Assembly: GCA_003279565.1 (NCBI GenBank)
Contig: QCHN01000003.1
Coordinates: 98,483-162,482, forward strand
Length of the DNA stretch: 64,000 nucleotides
DNA from: Prochlorococcus sp. AG-402-C09
GTDB lineage: Bacteria; Cyanobacteriota; Cyanobacteriia; PCC-6307; Cyanobiaceae
Reading direction: 5' to 3'
Shown here: positions 30,460 through 38,143 of the stretch, one piece after another
How positions within the stretch are numbered: the first letter of the stretch is position 1
Layout of the letters: each line of letters opens with the position of its first letter
Notes under the pieces: model-generated
Database searches by the model: none
Seen by the model: only the letters and a program-made list of their open reading frames with translations
Told to the model about the DNA's origin: nothing
Program-made: the position numbers and the translations under genes

Positions 30460-32001
30460 TTAAGCAATTTCCCCTTCATGTAATTCATCGAAGGATCCTT
30501 TTGGTTCTTTAAGAAAGAAAAAGCACATGAATGCAACTATCAGCCCTGCTATTCCTAAGATTTGGAAAAAGGCACTGTTGGAATTAGCAATTATCTCTGC
30601 TGTCGCTTCTCCACCTTCACTCATCCACATAGGTAAAAGACTAAAAATAGTTAGATAAGTTACTGCTCCTACGTTGCCATAAGCACCAACAAGACCAGCG
30701 ACCTGTCCAGTAACTCTTCGTTTAACAAGTGGTACTAGAGCAAAAGTAGCGCCTTCCCCTGCTTGAACAAAGAAGGAAGCAAGCATTGTTATGAACAATG
30801 CGACGATAATTCCACTTATACCTGAAAAAGTACCAGGTTTGATCCAACTCATGACAAGGTATCCAATTCCAAGTCCTCCGGTTAGAAAACTCATAGTATT
30901 TTTTCTACTTCCGAGCTTGTCAGAAATTAGACCTCCAGCTGGACGTGCAACAAGGTTAACGAAAGCAAAGGAGGAGGCGAGAATACCTGCTGTTGCTTTT
31001 GGTAAATCAAATGTTGTCTCAAAAAAAGTAGGTAACATTGAAACAACTGCCAGCTCAGAACCAAAATTAACAATATATGTGAGTTCAAGAATGGCTACTT
31101 GTTTAAATTCATAACGGTCTTCTTTTGGATAAATTTTAGTTCCTGCAATTAACTCTGAGTTTGTACGAATAATCCCCCAGGTCTGAAAAGCGAACCAAAT
31201 TAAAACAGCGAAAAGAGCTAATGGATATGTTCCCGCATCAAGGAAACCAACTTTCTTTAACCTCCAACATAAAACAGAAAGTATGGCTGCAAACGGCACA
31301 TTCATACCCAAAAGCCCCCAAAAATCTCGCATAGAAGTGACTTCTAGACCAGCTGTTTTAGTTGGGCGCTGATAAATTTTTCCAGGAGGGGTATCTCTGA
31401 CATTAAAGAAATAAAAGATGCCATACAATGCTGAAATCACACCACTGCCAGCGATAGCACCTCGCCAGTTAAGAACGGCACCTGTTGGTAATTCAAATCC
31501 ACCTGAAAAAGAAAGTAACCCAGCAATGGCAACCATTGTCAGAGCCGAGAAAGCCGAGCCAAAATTACCCCAACCTCCATATATTCCCTCTGCTAAACCG
31601 ATTTCTTTAGGTGGGAACCATTCAGCCACCATCCGAATACCAATTACAAATCCTGCACCTACAATTGAAAGTAATAAGCGAGCGATAACTAATTGATTAA
31701 AAGTTTCTGCTGAGGCGAACAGTAAGCATGGAACTACCGAAAAGATGAGAAGACTTGAGTATGTTTTACGTGGTCCAAATTTATCTAAAAGCATTCCGAT
31801 GAGGACTCTCGCTGGAATTGTTAACGCAACATTACAGATAGCTACAGTTCGAATTTGACCCAAAGTGAGCCCCAAGTCTGCCTTAACAGTCGTAGCAAGG
31901 GGAGCCAAATTGAACCAAACAACAAAAGTTAGAAAGAACGCAAACCAAGTGAGATGAAGTGTTCGATATCTCCCTTGAAATGTCCAAAGATTTCCAAGCA
32001 T
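30460..32001 (-). CDS. nrtP: Nitrate/nitrite transporter, MFS type
   Basis: Imports nitrate (and in marine cyanobacteria usually nitrite) as the single-subunit alternative to the NrtABCD pump; also called napA. The 513-residue protein has 12 hydrophobic helices. The nitrate/nitrite porter motifs are GGWGNFGSAFS (about 141), the conserved ARLLLSIVGAGFVIGIRM helix 4 (about 108) and a second cluster near GAYGNVGAVTYL (about 452). A short C-terminal cytoplasmic tail follows. The first gene of an nrtP-narB unit. The upstream 343 bases contain two NtcA-type palindromes. Confidence 0.95.
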   Translation of the reverse strand: MLGNLWTFQGRYRTLHLTWFAFFLTFVVWFNLAPLATTVKADLGLTLGQIRTVAICNVALTIPARVLIGMLLDKFGPRKTYSSLLIFSVVPCLLFASAETFNQLVIARLLLSIVGAGFVIGIRMVAEWFPPKEIGLAEGIYGGWGNFGSAFSALTMVAIAGLLSFSGGFELPTGAVLNWRGAIAGSGVISALYGIFYFFNVRDTPPGKIYQRPTKTAGLEVTSMRDFWGLLGMNVPFAAILSVLCWRLKKVGFLDAGTYPLALFAVLIWFAFQTWGIIRTNSELIAGTKIYPKEDRYEFKQVAILELTYIVNFGSELAVVSMLPTFFETTFDLPKATAGILASSFAFVNLVARPAGGLISDKLGSRKNTMSFLTGGLGIGYLVMSWIKPGTFSGISGIIVALFITMLASFFVQAGEGATFALVPLVKRRVTGQVAGLVGAYGNVGAVTYLTIFSLLPMWMSEGGEATAEIIANSNSAFFQILGIAGLIVAFMCFFFLKEPKGSFDELHEGEIA

Positions 32002-32046
32002 TGAAATTAAAAAGTAAGAAAGAAGGCTTAAAAAATTTGCCTATTG

Positions 32047-32072
32047 AAAACGGTAAAAAATCAAACCGTTTT
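32047..32072 (-). promoter_or_regulatory. 8-bp hairpin in the presumed nrtP 5' leader
   Basis: AAAACGGT (32047-32054) pairs with ACCGTTTT (32065-32072) across a 10-base loop. If the -10-like TTTAAT at 32078-32083 is used, the hairpin would begin at about the first base of the nrtP mRNA. That placement is inference. Confidence 0.45.
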
Positions 32073-32105
32073 GAAGAATTAAATCAGCCGGTATATTCCG
32101 ACCAA

Positions 32106-32119
32106 GTAGTAGTCGATAC
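32106..32119. promoter_or_regulatory. NtcA-type palindrome GTA-N8-TAC, nrtP-proximal
   Basis: GTAGTAGTCGATAC matches the NtcA consensus exactly. On the minus strand, 22 bases separate it from TTTAAT (32078-32083), which is the spacing expected for an NtcA-activated promoter. It is 105 bases upstream of the nrtP start. Confidence 0.75.
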
Positions 32120-32155
32120 AAAAAATGAGAGTTTTATACCTATTTGATTGATTAA

Positions 32156-32169
32156 GTAGTTATTGCTAC
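32156..32169. promoter_or_regulatory. NtcA-type palindrome GTA-N8-TAC, nrtP-distal
   Basis: GTAGTTATTGCTAC is a second exact match, starting 50 bases farther from nrtP than the first. TATAAA lies 17 bases beyond it on the minus strand, a shorter gap than usual. It could be a second promoter site or a helper site. Confidence 0.55.
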
Positions 32170-32344
32170 TAAAACGAATTAGTCGTCTGAGGATTTCAAG
32201 ATCTTTAATATTATGCGGCAAAAAATACAAAAATTTAGATATCGGATGGATTGATTTCCTTGAACTAAGTTTAAATTATTTACTGATAATCGAAATTCTG
32301 ATTAATCATATTTGAATAAATTAATGAATTGAAGATTAGTAAAA

Positions 32345-32659
32345 TCAATCAATAAAAAGAGGAGACCACAAAGTTGCCTCAGAGGTTATTACAGGTTTAA
32401 TATTGATAGAAGTTGAGTTATTTGTATTTAATTTTGTATTTGATTGTTTAATAATAATGTTATCTCGTGTTCCCAGTTCAGACCAAAGAGTGGCAGGACT
32501 AGCAATTACTGGGTCAACAGTAGTTAATTTATTTTGAACAGTAGGGGAGTAGCTTCTAAAAAGCTGAACAGCTAAAGAACTAACAATGAAAGCTCCCAAA
32601 AATCCTGCTGAAACAGTAATGGCACTTCTTTCAGTGCTTCGTGCGGAACTCGTAGACAT
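32345..32659 (-). CDS. 104-aa protein with one membrane anchor and a repeated ATLWS motif
   Basis: I do not recognise a family. After a Ser/Thr-rich start there is one hydrophobic helix (about residues 14-32, VSAGFLGAFIVSSLAVQLF), then a soluble tail. The tail carries a duplicated motif: PVIASPATLWS (about 50-60) and PVITSEATLWS (about 87-97). This is a clear near-exact repeat of ten to eleven residues. The helix would place the tail outside the cytoplasm or in the lumen if the N-terminus is cytoplasmic (inference). An NtcA-type palindrome lies about 86 bases upstream. ATG start at 32657-32659. Confidence 0.66.
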   Translation of the reverse strand: MSTSSARSTERSAITVSAGFLGAFIVSSLAVQLFRSYSPTVQNKLTTVDPVIASPATLWSELGTRDNIIIKQSNTKLNTNNSTSINIKPVITSEATLWSPLFID

Positions 32660-32744
32660 GATTAATTTGGATCATTTTAGCTTAAGCTCCCCGTTCCTTG
32701 GCTTAAGGCGATTTGCGGCTCGCTGGAGCGAGTTGAACGTTTTT

Positions 32745-32758
32745 GTAGTCTTCACTAC
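32745..32758. promoter_or_regulatory. NtcA-type palindrome upstream of the 104-aa gene
   Basis: GTAGTCTTCACTAC is an exact GTA-N8-TAC match and also a 5-bp perfect hairpin (GTAGT/ACTAC) with a CTTC loop. No good -10 element is seen at the expected distance on the minus strand, so the assignment is tentative. Confidence 0.4.
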
Positions 32759-32858
32759 ATATTTATTATGATCCTTTTTCCAGAGCAGTGCTGTTCAGTG
32801 TAATACAAAAGTGTTTAAAAATTCTTCCAAAAAAAGTTGACTGCTATATCTTTTGGCT

Positions 32859-33026
32859 TTATTTAGGCTTTGATTTTTTATAATTTATGCCTCTATAAGA
32901 AAATAGAGTCTCATTGATAGTCATTTTGGCTTTGATTTGCCTATCTAGATAACTCGTGTTTGAGTAATGAAGATTTTTAATGTCTTCAGGTAGATATTTT
33001 TGACCTCTGTATGTAAGGAGATCCAT
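32859..33026 (-). CDS. Small DUF4278-like protein (55 aa) with two YRG motifs
   Basis: This 55-residue frame starts at ATG 33024-33026 and ends at TAA 32859-32861. It contains LLTYRGQKY near the N-terminus and LFSYRGINYKK near the C-terminus. The short [LTS]YRGxxY element is the hallmark of DUF4278, a family of very small cyanobacterial proteins of unknown function; here it occurs twice. The rest is polar. There is no clear ribosome binding site. An NtcA-type palindrome lies 70-83 bases upstream. The two motifs make a chance open frame unlikely. Confidence 0.68.
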   Translation of the reverse strand: MDLLTYRGQKYLPEDIKNLHYSNTSYLDRQIKAKMTINETLFSYRGINYKKSKPK

Positions 33027-33095
33027 GAGAATAGAGTGATGAACTGTGCAAAAGTTCTCAAAGAAGACCCGAGCTGATCTAAAAAGAAGAATTTT

Positions 33096-33109
33096 GTATT
33101 AGTTAATAC
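33096..33109. promoter_or_regulatory. NtcA-type palindrome upstream of the DUF4278-like gene
   Basis: GTATTAGTTAATAC is an exact GTA-N8-TAC match and is nearly palindromic throughout. It lies 70 bases upstream of the 55-residue gene. The -10 element at the expected distance is poor, so regulation by NtcA is a hypothesis. Confidence 0.45.
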
Positions 33110-33235
33110 ACAATAATGCTTTAAGCTCCTAAAAGTGGTTCAGATTGATACAAAAAAAAAACAATGAACAGAAAAGTAAATCGTATTGACTGTAGTTACT
33201 TTTATAAATTTTACTTATTATAATTCTAAATTAAA

Positions 33236-33409
33236 TCAATTAAAACTCAATCCTGTATTTTTAGATTTCAAAAAAGAGTAGGTGGGAAGTTGGTTAATCT
33301 CAGACTGAAAATAAGTATCATTATATTGGTTTGTAGATGCATAACCTTTACTTACATACCAACCATGAGTCATACCCATTAACATTCCTAAACTAATAGC
33401 AAAGCGCAC
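33236..33409 (-). CDS. Possible 57-aa small protein, GTG start
   Basis: From GTG 33407-33409 to TGA 33236-33238 the frame reads MRFAISLGMLMGMTHGWYVSK and onward to a polar, Tyr- and Asn-rich tail ending KNTGLSFN. It has a short hydrophobic N-terminal segment that could be a signal or anchor. No ATG precedes the hydrophobic part and no ribosome binding site is visible. The same frame is open for another 14 codons upstream without a start codon, so it could also be the remnant of a longer gene. Confidence 0.38.
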   Translation of the reverse strand: MRFAISLGMLMGMTHGWYVSKGYASTNQYNDTYFQSEINQLPTYSFLKSKNTGLSFN

Positions 33410-33545
33410 TTTTTTGAAACGACTATTGCGAATTTCATAGATTTTTAGTACTTCAGTTGTCTTTATTTATACGAAAATTAATTTTAAAAAGAACATTTTT
33501 TAATTTATGTATGAGTTAATACCATTTTCTTTATTTATATGGATT

Positions 33546-34592
33546 TTAACCTCCTAAATAAGACATTGAAGGATGAGGTTTTTGTGGTTTCGAGTTTTCA
33601 GATTGATCAAATCTATTTTCACTATATTTATCATCTCTTATTAGCCATATTGTCTCAAGAAATTCTTCTAAGCCTTTTTCATTAATTGAAGGATTGAGCC
33701 ATTTTTTTAAATCAGAACCATTGTTTGAAAAAAGACAAGTATGTGCGAAACCATCACTAGTAATCCTTAATCTATTGCAGTCAGAACAAAAAGGATTAGA
33801 TATCGAAGATATAGTGCTTATATAACTATTGCTATCTTTCATATACCATTTATGGGCTGTATTTCCTATTAATCTTCCAGCTTCATTGATTTTAAAATGT
33901 TCTTTGATTATACTGATCAATTCGTGAGATTTTAGAACTTCATTAGCTTGCCAATTATTCTTATTTCCTACATCCATATATTCTATGAATCTAATTTCAA
34001 TAGATTTAGCTTTTGCAAAGTGAACGAGATTTAAGATCTGATTATCATTTATGTTCTTTTTTATGACACAATTTATTTTTAGCCGACCCTCTAATGGATC
34101 AAAGCCAGCTTGGATGGCATTATCAATGCCTTGGAGAACATGATTCAGCTTATTTTTAGCTGAAATCATATTATTATCTCCTGTCATTATTGAAAATATT
34201 TTTGGATCTAGAGCATCTAGACTAACTGTGATTCTGTTGAGTCCATAATCAAATAAATTTTGACATCTATCTTTTGTTAATAATGATCCATTTGTAGTTA
34301 TAGCAATGTCTTTTAAATTATTTATAGGATGATTTTTTGTTTTCTTTAATGTATTAATTGCTTCCATCAGCTTATTCAACTGGCTGCTTATTAATGGCTC
34401 TCCACCAGTTAATCTGAGTGAATTTACTCCTAATTTGCAAGCAACCTTAATTATTGATAGGAATTGCTTATTAGTTAATGTAGTCAAACACCTATTATTT
34501 TCTGGCATACAATATGGACATGAAAAATTACATGTATTAGTTAATGAAAGCCTTAAAACTTTTAACTCTCTATCATGAATATCTTTAATCAT
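33546..34592 (-). CDS. moaA: GTP 3',8-cyclase (molybdopterin step 1)
   Basis: Radical-SAM enzyme that, with MoaC, converts GTP to cyclic pyranopterin monophosphate. The 348-residue protein has the SAM-cluster CNFSCPYC (residues 21-28), the second cluster Cys set in FCSDCNRLRITSDG...TCLF near residue 270, LTGGEPL (about 62-68) and the conserved C-terminal Gly-Gly. It follows mobA by four bases on the same strand. It is A+T-rich: a hand-counted 60-base row was about 28% G+C. Confidence 0.97.
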   Translation of the reverse strand: MIKDIHDRELKVLRLSLTNTCNFSCPYCMPENNRCLTTLTNKQFLSIIKVACKLGVNSLRLTGGEPLISSQLNKLMEAINTLKKTKNHPINNLKDIAITTNGSLLTKDRCQNLFDYGLNRITVSLDALDPKIFSIMTGDNNMISAKNKLNHVLQGIDNAIQAGFDPLEGRLKINCVIKKNINDNQILNLVHFAKAKSIEIRFIEYMDVGNKNNWQANEVLKSHELISIIKEHFKINEAGRLIGNTAHKWYMKDSNSYISTISSISNPFCSDCNRLRITSDGFAHTCLFSNNGSDLKKWLNPSINEKGLEEFLETIWLIRDDKYSENRFDQSENSKPQKPHPSMSYLGG

Positions 34593-34596
34593 AACT

Positions 34597-35211
34597 TTAA
34601 TAATAATTTAGTGATTTTAGTTCTTGTAATGAGTTGACATTTAAGAATTCTTTATCTTTGGCAAAATAATAATGAAAAGGAATTGATTTTGTCCATCCCT
34701 GAAAATTTATTTTACCTAATTGAAGTCTTTCATTTAACTTATTTAAGTTATTTTGATTTAGAGGATAAATGCCAAGTAGTGGTTGAGCCATTTTATTACT
34801 ATGTGCGATAAGTGCTATATCTTTATTTTTTTTCCAACACTTGATAAAATTTTCAATATGCTTGCTATTAATGAAAGGCATATCTACTGGCATTAATAGT
34901 ATATAGTTATATTTTCCTAAAAATTTTGAATATAAAAACTCCATACAATTTAGTGGTCCATGGAAAGGTTTTTTATCAAATAATATATTTACTTTATGAA
35001 ATTCACTAATTTCATTTATATGAGATTGATGATTAGTTAAGAGGATAGTTTCTAAGTCCAGTTTTTTCAGAATATTTAATTTATGTGATAACCAGCTATC
35101 GCCTTCATGATGTTTTAATAGTGCCTTATCTTTACCCATTCTGGTACTTTGCCCCCCAGAGAGAATACAAGCTTTGAGTTCTTTCTTGGTAGAACTATCT
35201 AAAATGATAAT
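34597..35211 (-). CDS. mobA: Molybdenum cofactor guanylyltransferase, non-standard start
   Basis: Adds GMP to molybdopterin to make the guanine dinucleotide form used by NarB. The first ATG (35137-35139) is the Met of the essential GTP-binding loop, so it cannot be the true start. The frame upstream of it encodes KACILSGGQSTRMGKDKAL, the normal MobA N-terminus. That frame is open back to a stop at 35212-35214 and contains no ATG, GTG or TTG. I extend the feature to the ATT codon at 35209-35211; ATT initiation, a frameshift or a sequence error are alternatives. The rest (NNILFDKKPF, PVDMPFI) fits MobA. Confidence 0.87.
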   Translation of the reverse strand: MIILDSSTKKELKACILSGGQSTRMGKDKALLKHHEGDSWLSHKLNILKKLDLETILLTNHQSHINEISEFHKVNILFDKKPFHGPLNCMEFLYSKFLGKYNYILLMPVDMPFINSKHIENFIKCWKKNKDIALIAHSNKMAQPLLGIYPLNQNNLNKLNERLQLGKINFQGWTKSIPFHYYFAKDKEFLNVNSLQELKSLNYY

Positions 35212-35336
35212 TTATTTTTCTCTAAATTAAAAACTAGCATAAAACTTGAATAAATATTTATTTTGTTATCATGAAAACATAAATTATATATTAATTTAAT
35301 CGATCTAATCTTCATTATTCGAAATCTCTATAATTT

Positions 35337-35804
35337 CTAAGAATCATTATTTATTAATATTTCTTTAAAAGCTTTAATAAGATTTCGGTGTTCATGTCCA
35401 GGTCTTGCAAGTTTACATAGAGCGAACCTTTCAAGTTCGCTCAAATTAGACCATATTTTCTGAGAGATCTGAAATGTATATTTGCTTGCTTCAACATCAA
35501 TAAATTCTGGGACTGTACCAGATAACAACCAGGGCTCATCTTTTGAAATTAAAATTTCTTTTGCTTGACCTATACGACTACGACTAGTTTTACTAATCAA
35601 ATAGGATTTCAATCCATCTAAGTCGTCAATCGAATCTGACCAATAAACTATTTTTCTTTTATCATCGGGATTTAACTCTTGCCAATGTTGAAGTTTTAGT
35701 TTTAAACCGATAAGATCAAGTTTCCTACGAACGCATAAAGGTATACATCTTAGATCACTAATAAATTCATCTTCAAATTCAAAACAGTGGCTTGATTGTT
35801 CCAA
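35337..35804 (-). CDS. narM: Nitrate reductase maturation/associated protein
   Basis: NarM is a cyanobacterial factor needed for active NarB. The 155-residue soluble protein matches the nitrate-reductase-associated family as I recall it: FEFEDEFISDLRCIPLCVRRKLDLIGLKL at the N-terminus and a C-terminal LARPGHEHRNLIKAFKE. It has two Cys in RCIPLC. The apparent start is TTG (35802-35804) with no good ribosome binding site. It lies upstream of mobA-moaA on the same strand and diverges from moaC across 120 A+T-rich bases in which I find no exact NtcA palindrome. Confidence 0.9.
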   Translation of the reverse strand: MEQSSHCFEFEDEFISDLRCIPLCVRRKLDLIGLKLKLQHWQELNPDDKRKIVYWSDSIDDLDGLKSYLISKTSRSRIGQAKEILISKDEPWLLSGTVPEFIDVEASKYTFQISQKIWSNLSELERFALCKLARPGHEHRNLIKAFKEILINNDS

Positions 35805-35924
35805 GTCAAAACCTACGGATTTAATTCAACCATAATAACTTATTTGTGAATTTTACTATTCTCTAACATATAATAATTAATCATTATTTTTTATTTATCA
35901 TTATAACTAATCATAAATAAGACA

Positions 35925-36410
35925 ATGGATTCAAACCTAACTCATTTAAATGAGAAGGGCGATATGTTTATAGTTGATATTTCTGAGAAAATAAGCACTC
36001 CTAGAGAAGCTCTCGCTGAAGGATATATTGATTTAAGTGTGGAAGCATTTGATAATGTTAAAGACGGCAATATAAAAAAAGGAGATTTATTTGCTGCTGC
36101 AAGATTTGCTGCAATTAATGCATCTAAAAAAACTTCGGAATTAATCCCACTTTGTCACTTATTAAGTTTAAGTAATATCAGGATTGATATAGATCTATGT
36201 AATAAAAAAAGAGCGATAAAAATCACTGCATTATGTAAAACGAATGCTCAAACTGGTGTAGAGATGGAAGCACTTACGGCGGTCTCTATAGGATTACTAA
36301 CTATTTACGATATGCTTAAAGCTATCGATCCTTTTTTAACAATAAATTCAATTCGACTTTTAGAAAAAAAAGGAGGCAAAAAAGGTATCCTTAGGAGAGA
36401 AACTAACTAA
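35925..36410 (+). CDS. moaC: Cyclic pyranopterin monophosphate synthase
   Basis: Works after MoaA to form cPMP in molybdopterin synthesis. The 161-residue protein has the conserved N-terminal LTHLNEKGDMFIVDISEK and the ISTPREALAEG element. It has PLCHLLSLSNIRI (about 76) and the C-terminal TGVEMEALTAVSIGLLTIYDMLKA (about 107-130), which carry the substrate-binding Lys and Asp. The moeA start follows seven bases after its stop. Low G+C: about 25% in a hand-counted row. Confidence 0.97.
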   Translation: MDSNLTHLNEKGDMFIVDISEKISTPREALAEGYIDLSVEAFDNVKDGNIKKGDLFAAARFAAINASKKTSELIPLCHLLSLSNIRIDIDLCNKKRAIKITALCKTNAQTGVEMEALTAVSIGLLTIYDMLKAIDPFLTINSIRLLEKKGGKKGILRRETN

Positions 36411-36417
36411 TTTTTTG

Positions 36418-37695
36418 ATGACTCAAGAGCCTTTTTTAAGGGAGGGATTAAAAGTAGAAGAAGCTAGAAAAGAAGTTTTAAAGGAAATCAAGAACGTTTT
36501 AGATGATTTTAGTATTCCTTTCAAAAGTATTCCTTTAGAAGATTCCTTAGGAAAAATTTCTTCAACAGATATTTTTGTAAAACAGGATATTCCTGGCTTT
36601 AGAGCCTCCATAATGGATGGTTACGCGGTTAGTCATTCTGCCAAGCCTCAGAAAGGACAATATTGGAAAGTTGTTGGAGATTCATCCGCTGGTAAACCTT
36701 ACACTAAAAATCTTTCTGAAGGTGAAGCCATTGCTATAAGCACTGGTTCATTAGTTCCTGATGAATGCTCTTGGGTTATTCCTTTAGAACAGATAAAGAC
36801 AGAAATGATAAAAGATAGCTCTTTTGAGAAAATACATCTTATAGACGACTTAACGAATAGTAATTGGATTAGACCTGTTAATGATCAATTATCGGAAGGA
36901 GATATCGTCTTAGCGAAGGGTCAAAAAATTTCTCCTAGTATTACTGGATTACTTGCTAGTTGTGGAATAAGTTATGTAAGTGTGTTTAAATCTTTCAAAA
37001 TAGGATTACTTATTTTAGGCGATGAATTAATCAAACCTGGTATAGATAAATCAACTGGATTAATCTGGGAAAGTAATAGTTTTTTAATTAAAAGTATTAT
37101 AAAAAATCTTGGATATGATATCAATGAAATATCAATTCAAGCTGATGATAAATTCAAATTAAAGAATTCTCTTATTGAACTTGCAAAAAATAATCAAATT
37201 GTAATTTCCATAGGTGGAATTTCCGTTGGGAAAAAAGACTATATTAAAAATATTATTAATGCAATTGGAGAAATAAAGTTCTGGAAGCTTTTTTTAAAGC
37301 CTGGTAGACCCTTTGCCTTTGGTTTTATTGGTCAAGATATTCCATTTTTTGGTTTACCTGGTAATCCTGTGTCTGCAGTAGTAATTTGTTTGCAAATTTT
37401 GTGGCCCGTATTTCAAGTTTTTAGTGGAGTGAAGAATATAGAAACACCCTTTAGATTTAAGATCAGAATTAACTCTGATCTTAAAAGAAGAAAAGGTAGA
37501 CCTGAATTGATTAGATCTAAACTTAAAGTAGATCAGCAAGGTGAGTTATACGCGGATATTGCACCTGCACAATCATCCTCACAAATTTCTTCTTTAATTG
37601 ATTCTGATCTGTTAATAGAGATACCACCTGATAAGGATTTACTTAAGAAAGGAACATATCTTTGGGCACAGCTTTTCAGAAAAACAATTTTATAG
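36418..37695 (+). CDS. moeA: Molybdopterin molybdenumtransferase
   Basis: Inserts molybdate into adenylylated molybdopterin. The 425-residue protein has the MoeA domains in order: DIPGFRASIMDGYAV (about 58-72, with the catalytic DGY), a SH3-like insert, the MPT-binding STGLIWESNS and GGISVGKKDY (about 266), and FGLPGNPVSAVV (about 318). The ATG at 36418 is preceded by an in-frame TTG. Convergent with moaE, one base between the stops. A hand-counted row near 37081 has only 15% G+C, a very A+T-rich patch. Confidence 0.95.
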   Translation: MTQEPFLREGLKVEEARKEVLKEIKNVLDDFSIPFKSIPLEDSLGKISSTDIFVKQDIPGFRASIMDGYAVSHSAKPQKGQYWKVVGDSSAGKPYTKNLSEGEAIAISTGSLVPDECSWVIPLEQIKTEMIKDSSFEKIHLIDDLTNSNWIRPVNDQLSEGDIVLAKGQKISPSITGLLASCGISYVSVFKSFKIGLLILGDELIKPGIDKSTGLIWESNSFLIKSIIKNLGYDINEISIQADDKFKLKNSLIELAKNNQIVISIGGISVGKKDYIKNIINAIGEIKFWKLFLKPGRPFAFGFIGQDIPFFGLPGNPVSAVVICLQILWPVFQVFSGVKNIETPFRFKIRINSDLKRRKGRPELIRSKLKVDQQGELYADIAPAQSSSQISSLIDSDLLIEIPPDKDLLKKGTYLWAQLFRKTIL

Positions 37696-37696
37696 T

Positions 37697-38143
37697 TCAC
37701 GTTGAAAGTACAGTATTATTTTTGACCCAGGAAGAACCTTTGTCAGTCCACTCCTTTTTCCAGAAAGGTACTTTGAATTTTGTTACCTCTAAAATTTCAG
37801 AGCAGTATTGATTAGCTATTCCTCTTTTATCAGCACGAACTGCTATGAGCACTATTGGCTCTAGTGGATCAATGAAGCCTACTCGATGGATAACTAACGC
37901 AGAAAAAGATTCGATTTTTTTAGTAATTTCTGATAAGTGTTTTTCGATTAACTTTTCAGTTAAACCACTGTAGTGATGGATTTCTAATTTTTTTAATTGA
38001 CTTCCAAATTGATCTATCTCTCTAACTCGTCCAATAAAAATTGACATTGCAGCCATTTGATTATTAATTTCCCATTTTTCAATTTCTCGATATGGATCAA
38101 AAGGATCAGTTGCTATTTTGAATTTGTACTTAATTTTATCCAC
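37697..38143 (-). CDS. moaE: Molybdopterin synthase catalytic subunit
   Basis: Large subunit of MPT synthase, which moves sulfur from MoaD thiocarboxylate to cPMP. The 148-residue protein has IFIGRVREID (about 35-44), LEIHHYSGL (about 55), VIHRVGFIDPLEPIVLIAVRADKR (about 90) and the C-terminal PFWKKEW with the catalytic Lys. The start is GTG, formed out of the two Gly codons of the moaD terminus, giving an 8-base overlap with moaD. Confidence 0.95.
   Translation of the reverse strand: MDKIKYKFKIATDPFDPYREIEKWEINNQMAAMSIFIGRVREIDQFGSQLKKLEIHHYSGLTEKLIEKHLSEITKKIESFSALVIHRVGFIDPLEPIVLIAVRADKRGIANQYCSEILEVTKFKVPFWKKEWTDKGSSWVKNNTVLST

Larger units (their letters stand above)
32002..32344. other. 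Noncoding region upstream of nrtP
   Basis: This 343-base A+T-rich stretch lies between the nrtP start and the end of the 104-residue gene. I see no plausible gene. It contains a hairpin near the nrtP start, two perfect NtcA-type palindromes 50 bases apart and a TTTAAT -10-like element. Bases 32170-32344 have no feature I can support. Confidence 0.7.

Noticed and set aside
31959..32147. Plus-strand frame of 62 residues over the nrtP promoter
   Set aside because: It overlaps the nrtP start, the leader hairpin and one NtcA site, and the product is low-complexity and unlike any conserved protein.
35137..35139. ATG as the mobA start
   Set aside because: It is the Met inside the essential GTP-binding loop. 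Starting there would remove the conserved SGGQSTR residues.
35805..35924. NtcA site between narM and moaC
   Set aside because: No exact GTA-N8-TAC; the nearest look-alike (GTG-N5-TAC) has the wrong spacing.
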